NCBI GenBank assembly: GCA_963978545.1
Contig: OZ021732.1
Coordinates: 21,249,521 to 21,313,520, forward strand
Reading direction: 5' to 3'
Length of the DNA: 64,000 bases
Source of the DNA: Linyphia triangularis
Taxonomy: Eukaryota; Arthropoda; Arachnida; Araneae; Linyphiidae
Position 1 is the first letter of the stretch; each line of letters opens with the position of its first letter. Under the pieces are notes generated by a model, which saw nothing but the letters and a program-made list of their open reading frames with translations, had not been told where the DNA came from and did no database searches. The position numbers and the translations under genes are program-made. Below, piece by piece: positions 1 through 12,489 of this stretch.

Positions 1-480
1 ATAGCTATGATGAAAACATTTAAATTTAGATTTTTAAAAGTTGTTTAAAATATTCTTGCTTTGACTACCCATTTGGTAAAAAGACAAAAAATATTGTATT
101 TTTGGAAGCCTTGTCCGCCATATGATCTAACAAAGCATGAATTTCCATAACACCCTTTATTATAATTACTAACTAGCCTAATTATTGAAAAAGGTTCTGT
201 GGTATATTTATTTACCAAAAAAATATAAAAAAATAAACAATTTATATTTTCTAGGTTATGATAATGATTGGTGGGTGACAATTACTTCTTTTAATTGATT
301 ATTCATTATGACTTTTTTCTTCTATCGATAAGAATTATGCTATGTCCCACTTTTTAAGTCCCCTTTAAATTCCCTTTTAGTGGAAATAGGCACATTTGCG
401 GTACTAACCGAAGGTAGTTAATCAAGGGTGATGAATGTAACACTTTTATATACAGAGTGGTTATAATTAAATTTTTATTT
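1..480. other. AT-rich intergenic, no feature recognised
   Basis: Low-complexity AT-rich sequence up to the TTAA that bounds the first MITE. Short open frames here have no recognisable protein character. Confidence 0.5.
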
Positions 481-484
481 TTAA

Positions 485-1180
485 GGTACTTGACCACCTT
501 GTTAAGCTAAATACAATATTTTCAATAATAATTTTTTTTTCAGATCCTGTATAAGATATTACAATGATTTTTTTTAAACTTTTACTTGAAGCTTATAGAA
601 TACCAAAATACTTGATTTTTTTTCCAATTTCATTTTTTAACAACTATAAAGGAGGCGCCAAAAAAAAAGGTGTCCCATAGCGGACATTTAATCTCAGGAT
701 TGGTAAATTTGAAACAAAAAAAATCAACGGAATCTTCAAAAGAAAGGTTCCTTACGTGACAATTTACCACAAATTGCCCCCCCCCCCTCAAAAAAAAATG
801 GCGGATGTTTGAAAAAATAGTTGAAGAAACACCCCTGTATTTCACTATTCTTTGCTAAAAAAAAATTATAATTATTATTTTTTTGTGTGGAAAAATGTGT
901 TAAATTGGCATACAAAACATTTAAACGAACAAAGCAAGATCAAAACCATTGAAATCGACCGACTAATTTCGGAGATTAAGTGTCCGCCATTTGGAAAAAA
1001 GTAATTACGAGAAAAACGAGTTTAAAGTTTTTACTCGCTATTTTTTTCAAATAGTTTTTAAAAAATCAAGTTTTTTTGCTTGCAATTTGTTAATCTGCTA
1101 CCCTAGGACCGTAAAACCCTGGAAAGGATTAAGAAAACGCCAAAAAAAAAAAAATCGAATTTATAAGGTGGTCAAGTACC
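485..1180. mobile_element. TTAA-flanked MITE, piggyBac-like (696 bp)
   Basis: The ends are perfect 16-bp inverted repeats: GGTACTTGACCACCTT at 485-500 and its reverse complement at 1165-1180. Each end is bordered by TTAA (481-484 and 1181-1184), the target duplicated by piggyBac-type transposases. The interior is AT-rich with homopolymer runs and no credible transposase, so the element is non-autonomous. Assignment to piggyBac rests on the TTAA only; the termini do not start with the usual CCC. Confidence 0.75.
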
Positions 1181-1629
1181 TTAAAACTTTGTAGAAGAAG
1201 AACCACGTGGGAAATTATTTAGAAATTTGCCCTGAATGTACGCAAAAAAGTAGAAATGGTATGGAATAAGAGAAAAAAATACTGTTTTGAACTAATTTGG
1301 TTATATAGCAAAGCCTACTTTAGGCCAAATTGATTTATTGCGACGCTTAAAACTAAAATATGAAATGAAAATAACTCCAACTTTATATCAAGTGTAATGC
1401 CAATCATATTTAAAATATTATATTTATCTATATGAATAATTGGAACGAAGCTTACTATTAATGATAGGAATTAAATTTACTTACAGATTTATATTATATG
1501 GAAGTTACAACACTTTAAAAAAAGGATCTAAATTACAAGGCAGAAATTTACCAACCCAGTGTGTCTAACGTCTGTCACTTGTAAAAAAAAAAAAATTAAA
1601 TCCTAATTAAAGGTAAAATAATCTTTCTT

Positions 1630-2680
1630 GGGACTGAGGGTCTTATTTCGGATGAACAATTTCAAATCACGCGCGAGTAAACTTTTGCAGTTTTACAATG
1701 ATGTTACAAATGAATTGAACCATTAAAATAGCTCAGTTATTATTTATACCGATTCCAGAGCGTGCTTAACAAGGTTATGTACGATGCATTGATTTTTAAG
1801 CTCGAAAAAATTGAGATTCGGGGAAAGCCTTTAAAGTGGATTTTGAACTTGCTAACGAAAATAGAGCACAAAGTTCTTTTTAATTAAAATTTATTCACTG
1901 TGGCTGATTTAATAAGTGGTGTGCAACGGGAAGTCAATCTTAGGGCCATATCTGTTTCAAATATTGATCATTGACTTAATGAAAAAAGGTTCAGTATTTC
2001 TGAGGAGGACCTGAAAATTATGGAAACTAGATATTTTAACGGACATATTCCAGTGGTTTAAATAAATTGGACTGTCAAAGAAATCCTCAATTAAATAGGG
2101 TATGTCTTTTAATATTGATAAATAAAAAGACCTACACTTCTGTCATAAGAATATGAATGTGATATATTATCTTCAAGAAGCTAAATTTAATGAAGTTTAG
2201 ATTATTAATGGTCTTTGTGTGACAGTAAATGAATTCATCTCGATGCCAAATTCATCTAAATTGATTTATATTATTTTGTCACTTTATAGAGAGAGGTTGG
2301 TTGGTTATATTCAGATTATCTGGCGCCGTCAGCAACACGAGGGCTATAATGCACCGAAACATTCGTCATTAGACAAGCCAACATACATTTACAAACACCC
2401 ATGCCAACACGGGACTCGAACCCGCAACCTCGCGGTCAAGAAGCTAGCACGCTAACCACTATACCGTTTGGTCGGCAATATATAGAGAGGATTTAGGACA
2501 TATCTCAAAAACTTAGTGCAATTTGGTTTGCCTCGTATTTTATAAATATCGATATTATAGAAATTGTTCAGCGTAGCACAATAAAAGTTTTAAAGGGAAC
2601 TCGAGTTTAAATTATGGTGCTAGATTTAAAAACATAAATGCATATATTGAATAAGAAAAAATCCATAAAGGATTTGATTA
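1630..2680 (+). pseudogene. Decayed LINE reverse-transcriptase fragment
   Basis: Read in shifting frames on the plus strand, this stretch follows a non-LTR reverse transcriptase of the jockey/CR1-like kind. First comes a LISDEQFQ-like segment (~1640), then FYNDVTNELN (~1693), KLEKIEIRGKPLKWILNLLT (~1800-1860), SGVQREV (~1915, matching the usual SGVPQGS of the catalytic region) and MSFNID (~2103). After the SINE come DLGHISK (~2490) and EIVQRSTIKVLKGTR (~2560), the typical post-catalytic LINE motifs. Many stops and frameshifts mean it is dead. I see no Y-x-D-D catalytic box. The SINE at 2294-2480 interrupts it. Motif order makes the family assignment good; the clade is uncertain. Confidence 0.75.
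2294..2480 (-). mobile_element. tRNA-derived SINE, copy A, full length
   Basis: On the minus strand the head is tRNA-like. The A box TATAGTGGTTAGC maps to 2451-2463 and the B box GGTTCGAGTCC to 2412-2422. The acceptor arms can pair over 7 bp (TGCCGAC with GTTGGCA), but the anticodon stem is degenerate, so it is not a working tRNA. A ~100-bp unrelated body follows, ending in the tail near 2294-2312. TATAGAGAG at 2285-2293 and 2481-2489 is the target-site duplication. It sits inside a LINE reverse-transcriptase remnant. Four other copies occur in the window. Confidence 0.9.
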
Positions 2681-2689
2681 AGTCTTTTT

Positions 2690-4475
2690 TTTTCCCCCTA
2701 AGTACGGATATTTGAAACGAGTAGAATACAAGCAACAGAATAAGAGTCTATGCTTGAAAGTAATAAAAAACACGTTTTAACTTACAGAATATGAAACATG
2801 TTGTTATATAATTGAAGGTTGATAAGTGCCTAATTACAACGCAAATTATTCAAAATACAACTAGATTTGCATAGAAAATAGTTAATAGGTGTTAAATTGA
2901 ATCAAATTAGATGGACCCTGTTCCTATTGTTGTTTGCCCTTCTTGTATTAGTATTGTAATCTTTGTCTAAACTTTGCAATCTCTAAGATTTTCTAGTTAA
3001 AAAAGGAATCAAGTTACCTTTTTGCTTTTAATAAGTGCTATGGATCGGTATGAAATTTAATTCTTCTAATTTTAACTAAAAAACAAGAGCACAATTTCAG
3101 TCATCTCTTAACAGGTAATATTGTTTTGCAGAAATGTGCTTTTTCAGTGTTAGTATTGCATAACAAGTTAATTTTTGAGTTTTCTTAAAACTATTTCAGT
3201 TATTTCCAGATATTTGAGTCTAAACACACAACCAATAACATACACTATTATATAACACATATGCATAACATACATTGTTAAAGATAAAAAAGATTAAGTT
3301 TTAATTCTTTAGATATGATTTAAAAAATAACTCTTCTTTTTTTAGTATATTTGTCAGCAAAGTATTCTATTAGACTTTATTTTTTTTTAAAGAATTTGTC
3401 TGTGTATGTATTCATTCAAATTTTATTGTTAAACCTCAGCTTAAAACACTATGAAAACTGCCAATGATTCTTTTTAAAGCCATAAATTTAAAGCTTTGAA
3501 TACCAAACAAGTGGTGTGATATATTTTTCCATCACCATAAAAAGATAACAATTGGTCAATTTTGCAAGTAGCGCTGAAAAAGGTGAACAACTGCAAATAC
3601 TACATAATCAAGCCAATGAATTAGAAACCTTCTTGACAACATTTTATTGCATCTTTCTTTTCATAGATAATAGAATGTAAGCATTAAGCAAAAAAATATA
3701 TCTGCCGACATTTTGTCCCAACTGAATATTGCACAATAATTCTGACAACCAGAAACTGATGAAAAAAATTTAAATTTTAAATACTCCAATTTGAATAACA
3801 AGGAATTTTAAAAAGATTTATTCATCTTATCAACCAATGGTTAAATGTATCTAGAAAAACAGATGACAAATAATGTAAAGTTTGATAAGTAAAAATTAAT
3901 AACATGCTATATTTTAATAAAACTATTTACTATACGACGTCAAAAAATGATTTACGGGGTTAATTTCTGTAACACAGATAGGGAATCTGTAAACTGCAAG
4001 AATGCTCTAAATACGGTTAGAAATCATAACAAAAAATAGTGCAATTTTCAAGGCATTTTATTTCAAGGGTTACAGAATATTAATTTTCATTCTGCCCTAT
4101 AGAGAAAAACTGTAAATTACAAAGATATTTCGGAGACATATTGCATTAAAGTAAAAAAAAAAAAATAGCAATTCTCCTTATTTGGAGAGAAAACAAAAAT
4201 TCTAAAATTGTATTAAAAAAATTACTTGTGCACCTTCAAATAATAACTTTAGTAACGGGATGATAACTCATGTAAAATGGTTTTAGTTACTTATTTGGAT
4301 TCGCTCTATTGGATCGTTCTAGAAATCTATTTTTGGTATATGTGAGAATTAATGGGATTTGACATGAGGAACATTTTTGAAAATAACCATTTCCCCACAA
4401 AGATTAGAAATTCTCTAACTTTTCAAATAAATTATCCATAAAAATCACTCTATTTTTAAATCATTTATATTAGCT
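2690..4475. other. AT-rich intergenic, nothing recognised
   Basis: No exon-like, RNA-like or repeat-family signal stands out between the LINE remnant and the first dispersed-repeat copy. Only short poly-A/T runs are visible. Confidence 0.4.
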
Positions 4476-4479
4476 TTGT

Positions 4480-5060
4480 TTTTGTGTATGTGTGTGTATG
4501 TGGGTGGGTGGCTGTGTATGTCAAGGCTGGCAAGTCTGTCGAGGTCTAAATAACCCTATTGCCATCATCCAATCGGTCTGAAACTTGGAAGATAGATAGA
4601 CTTGGAAGATAGACTTGGAAGATAGATTCGATGTTCATGAATGCATTCTATCAAATTTTGAGGCAGTAACTGTCACTAAAAGGTTGCTTTTGCGGAATAT
4701 TAATAGACCTACTTGCCGTCATCCAATCGTGCTAAAATAGTATTTAACAGACCATTAAAAAACTCTTTCCTGTTGCCAAACTTTGTTTAATAAATAAATA
4801 AATAAATAAATAAATTAGGAAATTGTTTTAATCAGAAAAAATATATAATATTGTATATGAGCGAATACATTCACGTTCATTTTTAATAAATAAATTTTGA
4901 AACGCAGTTTGCCACACATTTTGCTGATAGAAATGTTTTTGATATTTAAAATTAGATATAAACACCAAGCACGCATTGTTTACAGAAACGGCGTTTTGTT
5001 AAAGAATATAAAGAACTTATATTAAAAATTATGTTTTATGGATTATATTATTTATGCTTT
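4480..5060 (+). repeat. Dispersed repeat family 1, copy 1
   Basis: The family is recognised by ordered blocks: GTCATCCAATCG, then GAAACTTGG, then CATTCTATCAAATTTTG, a CTGTCACTAAAAGG block, a second GTCATCCAATCG, ACTCTTTCCTGTTGCCAAA, TTTTAATCAGA, TTTGCCACACATTTTGCTGA, and ATTTAAAATTAGAT. Copies also occur near 10430, 15230 (inverted), 22790 and 24925. There is no ORF. This copy contains a short TAAA microsatellite (~4785-4815). Probably a non-autonomous transposon whose ends I could not fix. Confidence 0.7.
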
Positions 5061-5069
5061 CTTACCTTA

Positions 5070-5690
5070 TATTGAATACTATTACAATTTATTATGAAAC
5101 TTTATCACAAATAATTTAAGTAATAAATATCGTAAACACTTGTTTCGGACACTAGGTATGGTCAGTCCAAAGTTTGGATTTGTCGCAACAAGTACAATTA
5201 TTTATAGATTAACCAGAAAAGGATTTCTCTGCAAGCATACAACAAATCATTGCATTTGATTCCTTTCCCCCTTTATTCCTTAGTGCGAAAAATAGAAAAA
5301 TCAATTCCATGCGCGATTTAGCAAATATCGAAAATGTAGCTGAAGTGAAATCGGGGAGCATCGATCAATTTATTTTATGTGATGCTTGCTCATTATTGCC
5401 TCGTCCTAAACTAGCATGAGTAATGATATCGCTTATGGTGGCATCATTACTGCTTTCATTTGATGGGCTGATTTTCTAATCATTTAGTTTTAGACGGATG
5501 AATATCTGACATTTTATTTCTGTTTAATCATTCAAGCAATTATACTTCGAAACAGTCATGAGTCAGATAATCGCAAATTTAAATACAATTTCATAGAATC
5601 GGGAAAATATGTGTGTTATTTTTGTAAATTGTTAAAATAGATTTAATTTTATTAAGCACTACCTGAATACCCGTGCTTCTATACGAAATT
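5070..5690. other. Intergenic, nothing recognised
   Basis: Moderately AT-rich single-copy-looking sequence between a repeat and a GC-richer block. No conserved coding signal was identified. Confidence 0.35.
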
Positions 5691-5695
5691 TCAAC

Positions 5696-5813
5696 ATGTG
5701 CAATATTTTAGCCAACTGTAAGGCCTCGCGTTGCGGAAATCCGTCATTGGTTTATAGGTTCCAGTTTTTGGTGCTTCGCTCTCCGGAAGGTTCATCGCTA
5801 CACAAAATCGAAG
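5696..5813. other. GC-rich exon-like block, uncertain
   Basis: This stretch is clearly richer in GC and CpG than its surroundings and is open on both strands. On plus, an ATG at 5696 runs 39 codons to a plausible donor (GAAG followed by GTAAAT at 5814). On minus, the sequence after a possible acceptor (TTTGTGTAG) reads MNLPESEAPKTGTYKPMT and onward. I recognise neither peptide. It could be a real small exon, a CpG-rich regulatory block or part of a transposon. Confidence 0.2.
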
Positions 5814-5929
5814 GTAAATATATATAATTATTGTAATTTATATAAATACAAAGTTTCAGAAATACTGTAAGGATAGTAGAATTTGAAACACTTTCAGCCA
5901 TTTTATCATATGTTACTCTCCTCTCACTC

Positions 5930-6300
5930 CAGTGGTGGCTTCTGCACTACAGTCAGTGCAGCCGGGCGGCATCTACATTTATTAATTCAAAACTAAAGTT
6001 GTATATTTTACAATATTCTAAAATGAAGATTTAATTTCTACGTAAGTGAAAAAAAAAATCCGATAAACGGCAATCTTCTCGCCTGAATAATTCACGAGAG
6101 AAAAAAAACAGCTTCCAGTCAAAGTGATCCTCCTCCGAACTGCAGCCGTGTGTTCCTGAAATGCGTTTTGGGCAGCTCCGTTGCTATGCATCGCCATGGT
6201 AACCAATGGAATGCAATAGAGCCTTCCTTCCGCGTAATGTAATAGCGGGGCTGCCTATCAGGAGTTAATTCTAACTTTGGCTGCCCTTGAGAATTCGATG
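5930..6300. promoter_or_regulatory. Possible promoter region with RFX X-box-like site
   Basis: A GC-enriched island in AT-rich DNA. At 6180-6203 it contains GTTGCTATG and GCCATGGTAAC side by side; the second resembles half of the RFX consensus GTTGCCATGGTAAC. A CCAAT motif follows directly. A TCAGTG initiator-like string lies near 5952. No downstream coding exon was recognised, so the promoter call is an inference from composition and motifs. Confidence 0.25.
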
Positions 6301-6309
6301 AGCTGATTG

Positions 6310-8480
6310 ACTTGTAATGACTTCAGCAATATCAAATAGATGGTGGTCGCTAAATTGAAGAAAAACATTTTGTTGTTCGTGGTTTTCTTTTAGGGTCTTC
6401 CCCTTTATCCCCTGTTTGGTGTTGTAAAAGATATAAGATCGAGAACGATTTGTATAGCGGACGGTTGAGTGTGGTGAACGAAATGGTCGACATCGGGAAT
6501 TGGAACTGTATGAAAAATGTCCAGTTTAAAAGTGAGGTCATCAGTATTTAAATTGATGGACATGTGTATGTGGTTGTAGGATACCATACAATATAGTTGA
6601 TGTAGAGATAGTTGATGTAGAAGAAAGAGGTAGGTAATGCTTTTTTAATCAAAACTACACAGAATGATTAGATTAATATTTCTTATTTTATAATGTTATG
6701 TTATGGAATGTTATTACTTTGTACAAATGGAAACGAAACTTTGATTTTTGAGTATTAAAGAATTTGCGTTCATTAAAGTGTAAGTACACACTTGAAATAA
6801 AGCAGAAGTCGGTCAAATATGTTTATAGTTTTTCTGCTTTAAAATAATATCTAGATGGAATTTTTGCAAGATAATGGTATCATCTGAAGACTAGGGAGTT
6901 ATTTTATTACTTTGAAGTACTATTTTGTTCTGAAAATAAATTGTAATATTTTAAACTATCTAAAAAATCGTGTTTTTGGCACGTGAAACTTTATTTAAAG
7001 AGTGATAACTGTAGTTTGATTTAATCTTTTTAAAAATAAATTTGAGAATTCAAATCTGCATTAACTATTATATGTTTTGAATTTCAGTGAAATTGATTGG
7101 AAAGAGAAATGCTAGATTTTTAAATGCAAAAGATTTTTAAAAAATTGCGATTTTTTCTTTGTCAATGCTAAAAAAATTCTATTAAAAAAATTATATATTC
7201 TAGAAACTTGACGGAGGTTCATAACACTAAGAATGATATTGCGAACAGTTTCCAATCATAATTTCTTTTCTTGGCTCCATAAAACTCGAGTAATCACTGT
7301 TTAAAAATATGCTAATTGTAACTAGTTAAATGCTAATTAGTTAATTAAATTTTGAATAAAACTGAAATATATTTTTCATTTAAACGTAGTTACTAATTAT
7401 GTACTTTAAAGTTGAAAAAAAAATTCGCTTTCTAAAATGATAATTTAACAAAAAAAGTTCAAGTGTGATTGTACATGATTGTGGAAAGTGTGTGTGGTTG
7501 GGGAGGGTGGAGGCTTTGGGAAGTCGCTTGTTTCCGACTGTATCAACATTTTCGACCACTAGTCGCCACTGTCTCACTATTTTTCTCTCTCTTCATCTAT
7601 TTAATAATAAATCTATCTTTTGCTAAAACTTTCTATCTCTGGAGCTCCCTTTCATTTCTCTCAAACTCGTTTTTAATTATAATTATGTCTCACTTCGTAT
7701 CACTAGATAACTTTAAATAAACATTTCATGTGAGGACATCGTTCATGCGTGTAAATCAGATTTATCTCCTAACCTTCCTCCCATGAGCATGTGATGAACG
7801 CTTTGTGTATTGAGCATTCAATTAGTTGGCATTTAGTTTATAGGTTGTTAAAAGTTGTTTAATTATATGTATATATTTGCTACTTCAGAGCCACTGTAAA
7901 TTGTTTACTGCCAAGGTGAGTGGCAATAGTGAATGATAAAAAAAAGGTCTCGAGAGAAAAAGGAAAACGGTTTTTGTAAGAGGTTTTTTTCTGAGGAATT
8001 TGAAATAAAAGAAATGTCTTCTGTTCTTTCGTAACTTAAATTTGTTTTTTACTTTTCGATAATCTTCCACTATAAGTTTTACTAGTCCGAGAGTGCTGGT
8101 AGCACTATTTCGTACTCAGACCCGACATAGGTCTTCCTCTTTTGCACAAACTTACACTTTCAACTATTTTTTTATTTTCATTACTATTTTTTTTTTTTTT
8201 TTTTAATTATGAAAGACACGTGAAGTTATGCGTCACATTGGCGTGAAGAGCACAAAGATAAAGCAAGTATCAAAGGATACCTCCAAAGTGGCCGAATGCT
8301 TCTCATAACATTTGATATGATAAAAATAAATCTATAAAACTTTGCAGTCAACCACTATTTCGTAGATCATGAATAATAGAAAAAGTCTTGAAACTTAATT
8401 ATTTTTTTAAAATATCGATTAATAGCCAAAATAAATTCTACATTTCATAATTCAGTATGAAATTCTTGGACTTATTATCT
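6310..8480. other. Intergenic, no gene recognised
   Basis: Mixed AT-rich sequence. A potential acceptor (TTTCTTTTAG at ~6383-6392) precedes a short open stretch, but the peptide is not recognisable. A G-rich patch near 7480-7520 is also unassigned. Confidence 0.3.
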
Positions 8481-8489
8481 TTCTCGATT

Positions 8490-8890
8490 TTCTGCGTTGG
8501 GGACTGGCAAATATTCGCAGGTCTAATTAACCCACTTGCTGTAATCTAATCGAGCTGGAACAGTCGATAGCTTTGATGCACGTGACAATACATTATATCA
8601 AGTTGGGTCGCTGTAAATATTACACACGTTTATATTGTGACATCGGATAACTAATTAACCCACTTAGGTCATCCAATCGAGCTGAAACTTAGAAGATAAA
8701 CTCGTTGTTGAGGACAATACATTCTATCAAGTTTTGGAGGTAAAAAAAAAAAAGTTTTAAATGTTACGTAATCGATGGTCTTTTTGTAGTGGCGAAGCTC
8801 TATATATAAACTCGACCAGAGCTCAAAATTAGTTAAATAAGATTCTATTGCACATAAAAGTTGATAATGCATTTAAAGGATTTATAGTAA
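8490..8890 (+). repeat. Dispersed repeat family 1, variant subfamily
   Basis: Contains the family landmark TCATCCAATCGAGCTGAAAC (~8668) followed by CATTCTATCAAGTTTT, then a distinctive block GAGCTCAAAAT-AGTTAAATAAG shared with the copy at 21175-21440. The left part repeats the CTTGCTGTAATCTAATCG landmark, suggesting two partial copies head to tail. No coding capacity is seen. Confidence 0.6.
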
Positions 8891-8899
8891 ATACTTGTT

Positions 8900-9338
8900 T
8901 TGAGGGCTGACAAGAATCCTTGATAACCAAATAAGTCATATTTTCATTCACCTTAAAAAGTGCCTTAAATTATTTAAAAAGCAATATTTTTAATCAATTT
9001 TTTGACATAATTATTAATAACATGTTTGCTATGAATTTTTTCTTATTTTAATCTTATTTTATCTTATTTTTTGTAATAAGCCTATGTTTGAGATTTCGAA
9101 TTTTCAAATTATTACCTGGTAACTTTTTGTTAGATACACTTTTCTCAAAGTCTATTGAATATTTTAATCTAATTTTTCCATAATAATGAAAACAGACAAG
9201 ATCTATCTAGTGAGGCTAAAATATTTCTTAAATTATGGAAAATAAATATTTTATGTGATATTTTATGATGTGAAAGATGACAATTTTCGCACACGCAAAA
9301 TATATTATTCTTTTAAACATACTTTTAAAAGTATATTA

Positions 9339-9378
<40 letters not shown>

Positions 9379-10420
9379 AACTTTTTAAATCAGAGAGTTT
9401 ATTTGACTGGTAAAAATTTTATGTAAATTTATTGTATTCTTATTCTGAAAAGTGTACCTATCCAAATTCTTTCATACAATAATTTTAAAATTCCATGTTC
9501 AAATTTAGACTTGCAAGATAAAATATATATAAAATAAAATTATCAAAAGTAATAATCATTACAAATATATTATTTTTGACTGAGTCAAAAAATAAATTCA
9601 AATATTGCACTTAAAATGATTTAGAGCACTTTGGATTTGGTTACCCAGCTCTTGTCTCCCCTTGAGAGTTATTATTCTTATTGCATCAATTAAAATAAAA
9701 TAAACAGTTAGCGATTACTACTCTACCACCTGTATTTTACATCTCGAAGAAGGAAATGGAACTTATTTCAAATACCTCAAATGTACTCAGAACTATAAAA
9801 GAAAAGTAGAATGGAAAGCAAACATTTGCTTAAAATTCACTTTCAAATTATTATTTTAAAAGAGAGAGGAAAAAAATCATCTCAGAATATGTTTTCTTTG
9901 AACATTTCCTGTTGCTATAAAATGTTAAATATATTACACACCCTACAGGCATTAGATTGGTGGCACCAAAATGTTTCAGAATTAAAAAATAGTGTTATGA
10001 AAGTCAAATAGAAGAAGATAAATAGTTGTTTTTGCTAAAGTTAAATTCTGCGATACAATTCAACAAGATAAATGAATACATTTTAACTTTTTATGATGAG
10101 GCATTTTCTAACAGTTAGTATGATGTTTTGTTGCTAAAAATTCTTTAAAAAAAATACTGGTGTGATTTATCACTGTTTGAAAGTATCTCGTAAGTAGCAT
10201 TCATTGAATAAAAAAATAAAAAAAATCTAATAAAAGAAATCTCAAACACAGAAAAATAAAAATCTATTTCCTATTAGTGTATAGTTGGGTACCTATGAAC
10301 TATATACACATTTTAATTACACCTTCAGTCCTGTTCTCAAGTTAATCAACTTTTTAATATTTCGTACGGATGAGCAGGCATTGAATTTATTCTATAAGTA
10401 TTTTTAAATCCCTTATATTA
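8900..10420. other. AT-rich intergenic, nothing recognised
   Basis: Apart from the poly-A tract, only AT-rich single-copy-looking sequence was seen. Confidence 0.35.
9343..9375. repeat. Poly-A tract
   Basis: An uninterrupted adenine run of about 32 bases. No adjacent coding fragment shows it to be a retrotransposon tail. Confidence 0.8.
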
Positions 10421-10429
10421 ACTTTATGT

Positions 10430-11060
10430 GTGTGGAAAATATGCGGACGCCTACTTAAACCACTTGCCGTTATCTTATCAAGTTGAAATTTGACAGATAA
10501 ATTGAACGTCGATGACAACGCATTCTGTCAAGTTTTGGGGGCTGTCACTTTCACTATAAGGTCGCTTTTACGGACGTTTCTATAATCGTTTTGAAATACT
10601 AATCAATCCTATTTCAATCATTGTTGAAACTCTTTCCTGTTGCCAAAATTATTTTAATCAGAATAAAAACAGATAATTGGACGTGAATGCGTAAATTTAA
10701 TATGAAGTGTGGTCCAGTCAATTCCAAGTTGTGTTGAGTTGTAACGCTGTAAGTGAAAGTATTTTAACCGATAATTGTTTGTTTTAACTCTTTCTTATTA
10801 TCAAAATTGTTTTAATCAGAGAAAATAAAAGGTTTTTATTTGGACCTGAATGCATAAATTCACATTAAATTTTAATGAATAAATTTTGGAACGTAGTTTG
10901 CCACATATTTTGCTGATAGATATTTTTTTAATATTTAAAATAAGATGCAAACACCAAGGACACTCTGACAAAGAATCGGCCCTGTGTTAATTAATATAAA
11001 TATTGGCAATGCATATGACGGATTTATATTAAAAACTTTGTTTTTATGGATTATTTTACT
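10430..11060 (+). repeat. Dispersed repeat family 1, copy 3
   Basis: Shows the family order: CACTTGCCGTTATCTTATC, CATTCTGTCAAGTTTTGGGG, CTGTCACTTTCACTA, ACTCTTTCCTGTTGCCAAA, GTAGTTTGCCACATATTTTG and an ATTTAAAATAAGATGCAAAC block. The TTTTAATCAGA segment is duplicated (~10655 and ~10810), so this copy is longer than the others. Confidence 0.7.
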
Positions 11061-11069
11061 GACCGTTGA

Positions 11070-12110
11070 AATACAGAACACTAAATATTTCTCCGTGGTT
11101 ATTTTGTTTCAACCGTTACTTTAGCACATTATCGGCATTAACATTTTTACACTTTTTTAAACCTCGATAAATATATATCTTGTGACTCATCGCTATTGAG
11201 TAAATGTGGCATTATTTTACGTGTATTAATTTTCAATATTCAAGAGTTCAAACTGACATGATATAAATACCTGTTAAATTAATCTGAAAGTTGTAAAATA
11301 CTTAGTTCTCTTTCCAAAAATTATACAGATTTCTCTGCATGATTTACGATTCATGTATTCATTAAAGAAAGAACGGTAGTTGTTTTCCCTATTGAGTCTA
11401 ATGAATAAATTAGTCTCAACAGAGTGCTTTGGCAATCAGTGGTTTCGGTGGATCACATAGATTTTGTGTTCAAACCATGATCTTTTACGAACAACGATTG
11501 CTTTATCTGTAGGTAAGATAACAATTAAATATTCAACAGCTCCAGTCAGTGCTTGAATTTGGAGTTGTGTTATTTTTTTTTTAATTAGAATAGCATTTGT
11601 ATTCAAGAATACATATCGTACATAGATGGTGCACAGGTATTCCTATTATTTAATAAAAGCAGTAGTTCTGGTTAAGAGAGCAGTATCTCCATTACATATC
11701 GATTAAGTACTAGAGGTACAAGCTGCCTTTTGATGTGTACGTTACGTCATTAATAGCAATATAAATAAGAAAAAGGTAAAATTAGCCAGAATGAAACGCG
11801 ATCATTCAAAAGATGTATGATCACAAGTTTTGAAATGAGTAAGGAAGTCGGGTTTGACAGTTGCACTTAAATCCATGATAAATAAAGAGAAAGCATACAC
11901 AAATACTGAGTGTTCTAAAAAGATTATTAAGGAGAGTATTTCTTCATCTTTAGATTTGCAATCATTATAAATTGCAAAAATGCTAATAATGAATTAATTA
12001 TTAGAAGGTCGTGTCATTTGATACGAATGGGTTCTATATAAAGAATTACAGAATTTTGATTTTTTTTTTAACATTCCCTGTAGGGGGAAAAGGGCAAAAT
12101 CAAAAATATT
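11070..12110. other. Intergenic, nothing recognised
   Basis: AT-rich sequence with no supported feature. Confidence 0.35.
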
Positions 12111-12117
12111 CCAGATA

Positions 12118-12195
12118 TTAAAAATAATAATAATAATAATTATAATAATAATAACAACAGCAACAATATTAATAATAATAAGAAGAAGAAGAATA
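12118..12195. repeat. AAT/AAC/AAG trinucleotide microsatellite
   Basis: Impure AAT array grading through AAC to AAG units. It produces an isoleucine-rich open frame on the minus strand that is not a gene. Confidence 0.9.
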
Positions 12196-12375
12196 TTCAA
12201 TACTTTATATTTAAAATTGACCAATTCTAATTGATTTAAAAAACTAAACTTCAGAAGACTTATAGAACGAAGACAATTAAGTACTATTACCACATTTCTT
12301 ATTTTAATTTAAAGATATAATTTATTATAATGGTTGTAAATCTTAAGGCCTGTGAGGAATCAAAAACTTTTATTT

Positions 12376-12475
12376 AACAACAAATTGTAATAACTATTTT
12401 AACAACAAATTGTAAGAACTATTTTAACAACAAATTGTAAGAACTATTTTAACAACAAATTGTAATAACTATTTA
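12376..12475. repeat. 25-bp tandem repeat, four units
   Basis: Four near-identical units built on AACAACAAATTG followed by TAAGAACTATTTT. Units differ at one position (TAATAA versus TAAGAA). A minisatellite with no visible function. Confidence 0.9.
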
Positions 12476-12489
12476 AAACAGATTATATT

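Noticed and set aside
2402..2477. Possible tRNA gene (good A and B boxes, pairing acceptor and T arms)
   Set aside because: The anticodon stem does not form, a SINE body follows, and the same unit recurs with target duplications, so it is a SINE head.
12385..12475. Regularly spaced repeats that might suggest CRISPR
   Set aside because: Units are directly tandem with no unique spacers, and the genome is eukaryotic.
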